From: an uncultured Clostridia bacterium
Lineage (GTDB): Bacteria > Bacillota > Clostridia > TANB77 > CAG-508
DNA: 64,000 nucleotides
Assembly (NCBI GenBank): GCA_948896235.1
Contig: CAQUUC010000001.1
Coordinates: 62,001 to 126,000 of the forward strand
Direction: 5' to 3'
Below, one piece after another: positions 58,996 through 64,000 of this stretch (its first letter is position 1; each line of letters opens with the position of its first letter). The notes beneath the pieces were generated by a model, which saw only the letters and a list, made by a program, of their open reading frames with translations, had not been told where the DNA came from and ran no database searches. The translations under genes were made by a program, and so were the position numbers.

Positions 58996-59040
58996 GTAAC
59001 TTTTTTTAAATTTTGTTCTCTATCTTATAGGAGGAATGAA
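58996..59040 (+). promoter_or_regulatory. ECF-type promoter copy 1 with tiny reading frame
   Basis: GTAAC (58996-59000), 19 bases, CTATC (59020-59024), then TATAGGAGGAATG. The same pair with the same spacing stands before two other genes. It leads only into a 10-codon frame, MKVLFSTHMR, so the gene has been lost or the element drives 59140. A second set of boxes (TTGAAG 59073, TATTAT 59096) lies downstream. Confidence 0.6.
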
Positions 59041-59139
59041 AGTATTGTTTTCAACTCACATGAGATAGTTTGTTGAAGATTATTTACTTTTGTGCTATTA
59101 TCTTATTAAATAGAATTAATTGTTTGGAGGTAAAAAATT

Positions 59140-60171
59140 ATGAATAGAAAAATAAAAATTATACTTACTATTTTGATTATAGTGTTATTAATTATCGCTT
59201 CAATCATAGGCATTAATGTTAATTTGTCTAATAAAAGCAATGAAAAATATGGATATTGGATAACAGATAATGAATTTCTTTATGATAAAGCAATTGAATA
59301 TCTAAAAGAAGAAAAATATAAAGCAGCTTATGATAAATATAAAGAAGATTATCAGATATTTTACGACTATGAAGGATTTGGAATAAAAGAGAAAGATAAT
59401 AAAAAATATGCTTATATGTATATTTTAGAAGAATCCTATTATGTGAAACATGAAAAAATTCGTAGTAGTGAAGGAAGCTGCATACCATACAAATTTATTT
59501 TTGAAAATGATGAAATCATAAGTTATGAAATTCCTAAAGATGGTTCAGAATATGCAAATTCAATAAAGGAAATGTTTCCAGATGATATAGAAAATAAAGT
59601 TATAAGGTATGAATTTAAAGATGCGAAATTGAAAAAGAGTGTAGAAGAACATTATTCTTATTTAGAATCTACATTAATTGTAAATATGGATTACGATGAA
59701 GATATAATTATTGCCTATGGTAGTTATGGTGGTAATACAACAAAATCTGAAGCAAATACAATAAAAGGAAAATGTATAGATGGATATGGAGATGTTTATG
59801 AATATAAGATTCCATGTAATGAAAACCAAGAACTTTTAGTGAATATTGAAGATATTGATAAGAACATTATTTCAAAATACCAGGGAAATAAAATTGCTAC
59901 TATTTCTAGTGAAGACCTAAATGAAATAAAGAATAACTTAAATAATCTTAAAGAGGAATATTCAAATACAAAAAATATAAATGAAGATATTCAATTATAT
60001 TTTGTTAAAGTTCCACATATAAAAAATAATGATAATATGCTAGTTGTAGATTATGAAAATAGTAGTTTAATGGATTTAATTGTAGATACTTCTAACTTTA
60101 GAAAAGAAAATACATCTGAATCAAGTAAAAATATCCTTAGTATACTAAAAAAATATAATTTATCCATATAA
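59140..60171 (+). CDS. Membrane-anchored hypothetical protein
   Basis: 343 residues. The N-terminal helix IILTILIIVLLIIASIIGINV anchors an extracellular part: YGYWITDNEFLYDKAIEYL with tyrosine/lysine repeats, then FIFENDEIISYEIPKDG and STLIVNMDYDEDIIIAYGSYGG, ending in helices. No enzymatic motif is seen. It precedes the sigma/anti-sigma pair by about 70 bases and may be controlled by it. RBS TGGAGGT. Confidence 0.6.
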   Translation: MNRKIKIILTILIIVLLIIASIIGINVNLSNKSNEKYGYWITDNEFLYDKAIEYLKEEKYKAAYDKYKEDYQIFYDYEGFGIKEKDNKKYAYMYILEESYYVKHEKIRSSEGSCIPYKFIFENDEIISYEIPKDGSEYANSIKEMFPDDIENKVIRYEFKDAKLKKSVEEHYSYLESTLIVNMDYDEDIIIAYGSYGGNTTKSEANTIKGKCIDGYGDVYEYKIPCNENQELLVNIEDIDKNIISKYQGNKIATISSEDLNEIKNNLNNLKEEYSNTKNINEDIQLYFVKVPHIKNNDNMLVVDYENSSLMDLIVDTSNFRKENTSESSKNILSILKKYNLSI

Positions 60172-60240
60172 TTAAATGTAATTAAAGTAGATAGATTTTT
60201 GATAGGATATTATGAGCATTCTTTTATAAGGAGGAAAATA

Positions 60241-60738
60241 ATGTATGACATAGAGTATATTTGTAAGAAATATTATAATACAGTATTTAAGTATCTAATG
60301 AGCTTAACACATGATACCAATTTGTCAGAAGAATTAACACAAGAAACATTTTGTATAGCAATTAAAGAGATTGATAACTTTAAAGGCAAATGTACAATAT
60401 GCACATGGCTATGTATAATTGCAAAGCATTTATACTATAAAGAGTGCAAAGAAATTGAAAGATTTAAAATAGCAGAATTAAATGAAAAAGATATACAAGA
60501 AATATCATTTGAAGAAAAATATATTTTAAATGAAGAAAAAATCGAATTATACAAAAAATTACAAAATATAGATGAGATTACGAAAAATGTAATGTATTTG
60601 AGGCTGTTAGGATTTTCTTTTAAAGAAATTGCTGATATTACAGGAAGAAATGTATCATGGAGTAAAGTTGTTTACCATAGAGGAAAAAAAGAACTAGAAA
60701 AACTTTTAAAAGGAGGTATTACAGATGAATCCAAATAA
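60241..60738 (+). CDS. ECF-type sigma-70 family RNA polymerase sigma factor
   Basis: 165 residues from ATG 60241 with AAGGAGG. Region 2: EYICKKYYNTVFKYLMSLTHDTNLSEELTQETFCIAI; region 4: TKNVMYLRLLGFSFKEIADITGRNVSWSKVVYHRGKKEL. Sigma3 is absent, as in ECF factors. Its gene overlaps the anti-sigma gene by 14 bases. The repeated motif GTAAC-N19-CTATC at three places nearby is a candidate target promoter. Confidence 0.9.
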   Translation: MYDIEYICKKYYNTVFKYLMSLTHDTNLSEELTQETFCIAIKEIDNFKGKCTICTWLCIIAKHLYYKECKEIERFKIAELNEKDIQEISFEEKYILNEEKIELYKKLQNIDEITKNVMYLRLLGFSFKEIADITGRNVSWSKVVYHRGKKELEKLLKGGITDESK

Positions 60739-61423
60739 CACTTGTAGTTTAATAGAAGATTTATTACCTTTGTATGTTGAGGACATGGTTACTGAAACAA
60801 GTAAGAAAGAAATAGAAGAACATTTAAAGGAGTGCGATAGATGTTCAGAAATATTAAGGAGCATTAAAGAAGAAAATAAATTTTTTACAAATGAAGAACT
60901 TTTTGAAAGAGAAACGAATGATAATAGAGAAAAAGAAATAAAATGTATAAAAAACATAAAAAGAAAAATAGTAATCAATATAATAATTACTATGCTAATA
61001 ACTGCTATCACTATAATAGCAATATTTTGTATATATATATTAAGTCCATATAGGTTCATAAAAAATGAAGATGGAAAACTAATTTTGTATAACTTTGATA
61101 CAGGGAATATAAAACAGGGAATAGATAGTACAAATATGATTGCAACATATACCCTAGATGATAATGGAAAAGAAATTGAGTATAATATTATATTTACATT
61201 TAATAAAAATGATGTATGTATAAATGCTAGAACAGTAATTAGTGGATATAATGAAAAAGAATTAAATAATTATAAAACAGTCTGGGAAGATTCGCTTTCT
61301 AGCTCTAATATGAAAATTGAAAATCAAAAATTATATATGAATGAAAACTCATACATAGGAAAAACTAAACAGAAAATATATGAAAGTTTAAAAGAATATC
61401 AAGCACAAATAATAGAAATATAA
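60725..61423 (+). CDS. Zinc-finger anti-sigma factor
   Basis: 232 residues. The N-terminal CSLIEDLLPLYVEDMVTETSKKEIEEHLKECDRCSEIL is the H-x3-C-x2-C anti-sigma (zf-HC2) pattern, then a helix IVINIIITMLITAITIIAIFCIYIL and an extracellular strand-rich sensor domain. It holds the sigma factor at the membrane until a signal frees it. Overlaps the sigma gene by 14 bases. A strong terminator follows. Confidence 0.85.
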   Translation: MNPNNTCSLIEDLLPLYVEDMVTETSKKEIEEHLKECDRCSEILRSIKEENKFFTNEELFERETNDNREKEIKCIKNIKRKIVINIIITMLITAITIIAIFCIYILSPYRFIKNEDGKLILYNFDTGNIKQGIDSTNMIATYTLDDNGKEIEYNIIFTFNKNDVCINARTVISGYNEKELNNYKTVWEDSLSSSNMKIENQKLYMNENSYIGKTKQKIYESLKEYQAQIIEI

Positions 61424-61426
61424 TGA

Positions 61427-61455
61427 AAAGGGGAGCGATTTTGCTCCCCTTTACT
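61427..61455 (+). terminator. Rho-independent terminator
   Basis: AAAGGGGAGC (61427-61436) and GCTCCCCTTT (61443-61452) form a GC-rich 10-bp stem with a 6-base loop at the end of the sigma/anti-sigma operon. It also faces the end of the secreted-protein gene on the other strand. Confidence 0.9.
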
Positions 61456-61458
61456 ATC

Positions 61459-62041
61459 GCAGAATGCCAAGTTTGCAAAGTTTAACAAGTTACATCAACT
61501 GTGTGATTTAATAGATCCAAACCTGAATGTTTCCTGTGTTTGAGTTGTTTTTGATGTTGACTTTAACGGTGTAGCCGCCTGCATCAACATTTAACATAGC
61601 GATGTTCTTTACCTCGGAATTAGGTCCTAAAATTTTAGTGCATTTTACATCATCGCCGTAGCAAACACTAATCTCTATTGTCGCATTTGATGAAAAACCG
61701 CTGGTTTTAAGAGTACAACCAGCCCAAGGACTCCAAGAGCCACTTACATCAACGACAAACGAACCAGTACCAGAGCCTGACACATTGATTGATCTGTAAC
61801 CAGACAAAGAGCCTCTAGCCTGCGGGCCATCATCAGTTACATCAACCATCTGCAAATCACCTGAAGTGACTTCGATAGTATCAGAAGCTATGGAAGCCTT
61901 AGGAGCTTCTGAAGCCTCTGCGGCAAAGGCCGGCACAACTGCTGTAACAGCAAGTATCATTGCCATACACATTCCAACGAATCCTTTTTTTGCGAATTTA
62001 AACATAATGAAATCCTCCTTAAAATATGTGTGGCATTCTGC
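61459..62041. repeat. 11-bp inverted repeats flanking the secreted-protein gene
   Basis: GCAGAATGCCA at 61459-61469 and TGGCATTCTGC at 62031-62041 are exact inverted copies. They bracket the GC-rich gene at 61508..62005. Whether they are terminal repeats of a small cassette or chance is unknown. Confidence 0.45.
61508..62005 (-). CDS. Secreted protein with signal peptide, GC-rich
   Basis: 165 residues from ATG 62005 (AAGGAGGATTTC upstream); a longer frame to 62077 lacks an RBS. Signal peptide FKFAKKGFVGMCMAMILAVTAVVPAFAAEA with a probable AFA|A cut. The mature part is Gly/Ser-rich, with SGSGTGSFVVDVSGSWSPW and CYGDDVKCTKIL, ending GNIQVWIY, like a small beta-sandwich adhesion or binding domain. 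GC and codon use (GGC, CCG, GCC, CTG) clearly exceed the neighbours, suggesting transfer. Flanked by inverted repeats. Confidence 0.8.
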   Translation of the reverse strand: MFKFAKKGFVGMCMAMILAVTAVVPAFAAEASEAPKASIASDTIEVTSGDLQMVDVTDDGPQARGSLSGYRSINVSGSGTGSFVVDVSGSWSPWAGCTLKTSGFSSNATIEISVCYGDDVKCTKILGPNSEVKNIAMLNVDAGGYTVKVNIKNNSNTGNIQVWIY

Positions 62042-62198
62042 AATAGTGCCATAAGAAGAATTTAGAAAAAATTCCACTTATGTAATTTAACACCCAAATA
62101 CTTCTTGAAGTGTCTTATACAATATTACCAAATGTTTCCAAAAAAGTCCATATAAGGTGAAATAAGAGGAAAATTCGACAATATCCTTAAAATAATAA

Positions 62199-62858
62199 TT
62201 AAATGTTCTTCAATACAGTTAATATAATTTGCTTTGGAGTAGGTTTTATATCTTCTGCCAAAGAGAAATATACTTCCAATTTTGAAAAATCAGTTTCACA
62301 ATACATATAATTAATAGACTTTAATATATTTGATTTTATATTATTACTAGTAGTATTATGTTTTCGAGCAACAATAGAATAAATATCTTTAATATTATTA
62401 GTTTTATAATAAAACTTTAAAATTAAAATGGATTCGGTTATATATTTTGTACCATTATGTTTTACATTAAAACCAAGATACATCAATTCTTTTAATATTG
62501 CTAATTTAGTATTTTCAAAAGTATCAGACAAAGATGTGTATTTATGTATAAAGTATGATAAATGAGTTAAATTATCTAGCGAAACACATTTAAAATTTTT
62601 TAAAGTAAATGTATCATTCTTGTAAAAATCATTTACAAGAACAATTGGTATAAAAGTTAGATTCTCTTTATAAAAATTTAAATCAAAAATGTCATTTTCC
62701 CAAATTATCATATTTATATTATGCTCACTAAGTATTAATTTAGCTGATTGTGTATCATTTGCTAACAATATCGAAATATTATTACTAATATTTAAAGTTA
62801 TAAAATTTGAGATAATAGTCATAGTTTTTAGTTTATTTGTTATTATTAGTATTTTCAA
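62199..62858 (-). CDS. Spo0A C-terminal-type DNA-binding protein with degenerate receiver
   Basis: 219 residues from TTG 62858 (RBS GGAGGG). The C-terminal half, with ILKELMYLGFNVKHNGTKYITESILILK and YSIVARKHNTTSNNIKSNILKSINYMY, follows the Spo0A DNA-binding domain. The N-terminal half has the strand-helix order of a receiver (KILIITNKLKTMTIISNFI), but the phosphate site is not clear: the usual D-x-x-L-P block reads IIWENDIFDL. It may act without phosphorylation. It is divergent from the ABC gene at 63000, with twin ECF-type promoters between. Confidence 0.75.
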   Translation of the reverse strand: MKILIITNKLKTMTIISNFITLNISNNISILLANDTQSAKLILSEHNINMIIWENDIFDLNFYKENLTFIPIVLVNDFYKNDTFTLKNFKCVSLDNLTHLSYFIHKYTSLSDTFENTKLAILKELMYLGFNVKHNGTKYITESILILKFYYKTNNIKDIYSIVARKHNTTSNNIKSNILKSINYMYCETDFSKLEVYFSLAEDIKPTPKQIILTVLKNI

Positions 62859-62887
62859 TAGTAATCCCTCCTAATATATACTCCTAT

Positions 62888-62982
62888 GATAGAGAATTGA
62901 AATTGGAAAAAGTTACAACAAAACAAAAAAATTTTATTTTTTTTCATTTTGTTGTAACCTTTTTTTAACTTTTATCTCTATC
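62888..62982. promoter_or_regulatory. Divergent ECF-type promoters, copies 2 and 3
   Basis: Minus strand: GTAAC (62916-62912), 19 bases, CTATC (62892-62888), toward the Spo0A-like gene. Plus strand: GTAAC (62954-62958), 19 bases, CTATC (62978-62982), toward the ABC gene at 63000. The AAC-type -35 and the identical spacing resemble ECF sigma promoters. Together they form a large inverted arrangement. Confidence 0.75.
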
Positions 62983-62999
62983 ATATAGGAGGAATAAAT

Positions 63000-63911
63000 A
63001 TGGATGATGTTGTTTTAAAATGTAATAAACTTTGTAAAAAAATAGGAAAAAAAGATATTCTAAAAGGCATATCATTAGAAGTAAGAAAGGGAGAAATTGT
63101 AGGATTTATAGGACCAAATGGAGCAGGAAAAACTACCACGATTAAGTTAATATTAGGATTGCAAAAAATTACAAAAGGATTTGTACAAATTAATGGGTAT
63201 GATATAAGAAAAGAATTTATAAAAGCAATTGAAAAGGTAGGAACTATTGTAGAAAGTCCAGATTTATATATGTATATGTCAGGATATGATAATTTAAAAA
63301 TTTCTAAAAATTGTTATAAGGGAATTAATGATAGCCGAATAGATGAAGTAGTAAAAATTGTAGGATTAAATAATAGAATACATGACAAAGTATCTAAATA
63401 TTCTTTAGGAATGAGACAAAGACTGGGAATTGCACAAGCAATACTGCATAAACCTAATTTATTAATTTTAGATGAGCCAACAAATGGATTAGATCCAGAA
63501 GGAATTATAGAGATAAGGAATTTGATAAAAAGATTAGCTCATGAAGAAAAAATAGGAATACTTATTTCCAGTCATAATTTGAGTGAGTTAGAGAATAGCT
63601 GTGATAAAGTTTGTATTATAAAAAGTGGAGAAATAGTGGAAGAAATGAATATTGAAGGGTTAAAAAATGAAATAGTAGAAGAGAGTTATATTTTAGAAAT
63701 AAATGATTCAAAAAAGGCTAAAGATATTGTAAAAAATAGATATGAAATTTTAGATAACGAGCATATTAAAGTATATGCAAACAAAGTAGAACTTCCTGCT
63801 ATTACTAAAGAATTGGAAAAAAATCAAATTACTGTATATACAATAACAAAAGAAGAAATAACATTAGAAGATGCTTTTCTAAAAAAGATAGGAGGGAATA
63901 ATATTGATTAA
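63000..63911 (+). CDS. ABC transporter ATP-binding protein (BcrA/lantibiotic-immunity-like)
   Basis: 303 residues. Walker A GPNGAGKTTT, signature YSLGMRQRLGIAQA, Walker B LLILDEPTNGLDP and H-loop ISSHNLSELE. A C-terminal part of about 85 residues is typical of BcrA-type export ATPases for peptide antibiotic resistance. Its promoter is an ECF-type box. The permease gene starts inside its end. RBS AGGAGG. Confidence 0.9.
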   Translation: MDDVVLKCNKLCKKIGKKDILKGISLEVRKGEIVGFIGPNGAGKTTTIKLILGLQKITKGFVQINGYDIRKEFIKAIEKVGTIVESPDLYMYMSGYDNLKISKNCYKGINDSRIDEVVKIVGLNNRIHDKVSKYSLGMRQRLGIAQAILHKPNLLILDEPTNGLDPEGIIEIRNLIKRLAHEEKIGILISSHNLSELENSCDKVCIIKSGEIVEEMNIEGLKNEIVEESYILEINDSKKAKDIVKNRYEILDNEHIKVYANKVELPAITKELEKNQITVYTITKEEITLEDAFLKKIGGNNID

Positions 63912-64000
63912 ATTAATAAAAAATGAACTTTCAAAGATTTTTAAGAAAAAGGTAATATATATATTATTCACAATAATAGCACTTATAATAATTGCTAATA
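63904..64000 (+). CDS. ABC-2 permease N-terminus (cut by window edge)
   Basis: TTG 63904 with GGAGGG upstream, overlapping the ATPase end by 8 bases. The first 32 residues, MIKLIKNELSKIFKKKVIYI and on to LFTIIALIIIAN, form the basic start and first helix of an ABC-2 export permease. The gene continues past the window. Confidence 0.8.
   Translation, partial: MIKLIKNELSKIFKKKVIYILFTIIALIIIAN

Overview
The window is about 28-30% GC, is densely packed, and uses strong AGGAGG-type ribosome binding sites with frequent TTG and GTG starts. It carries a CotF-like spore coat gene, a Spo0A-type DNA-binding protein and a bile salt hydrolase-like enzyme. Together these suggest a spore-forming, gut-associated low-GC Firmicute (Clostridia or a relative). 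This is inference from gene content; no marker gene fixes the species. I saw no rRNA or tRNA gene.

Layout. 0-5.4 kb: transporters (MFS tail, MATE), a flavodoxin-like reductase, CotF, DUF362, an ECF S-component and DUF1893. 5.5-6.2 kb: a complete type III toxin-antitoxin module (35-bp tandem-repeat RNA antitoxin, terminator, ToxN/AbiQ). 6.2-8.3 kb: a radical SAM/DNA-metabolism pair. 8.4-10.3 kb: a GntR-ABC operon. 10.4-25 kb: bile salt hydrolase, an MBOAT/AlgX-like acylation pair, ABC-F, hemolysin III, an ABC-2 exporter and GyrI-like proteins. 25-39 kb: accessory genes with relics, an IS110 element, and a same-strand run of small unrelated genes whose junctions nearly all carry a motif close to AAATTACAATTT. 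39-57 kb: a mobile element with two integrase-repressor pairs, a divergent repressor switch, an Xis-like protein, DnaD/DnaC-type replication genes, an iteron-like region, topoisomerase III, an AbiE type IV toxin-antitoxin pair and a small alarmone-hydrolase-like protein. No relaxase or conjugation gene lies in the window. 57-64 kb: flavodoxin, AraC, VOC, an ECF sigma/anti-sigma pair, a GC-rich secreted protein, a Spo0A-like protein and an ABC transporter.

Main discovery candidate. Five genes look frameshifted, at six sites, and all six have the same form. A zero-frame CGG codon sits exactly where skipping its C restores the family's reading frame and yields a glycine codon (GGA or GGT). Three of the genes are on the + strand and two on the - strand, and in every case CGG is on the coding strand. 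Scanning by eye, I found no other in-frame CGG codon in any recognisable gene of the 64 kb; every other CGG in coding sequence is out of frame. This points to CGG being unassigned as a sense codon and acting as a +1 frameshift (or CGGN four-base) signal read through as glycine.

Other patterns: hairpins that merge a terminator with the next promoter, at seven places; an ECF-type promoter motif (GTAAC-N19-CTATC) at three places near the sigma gene; and degenerate direct repeats resembling the start of yebC flanking a 3.5-kb island.
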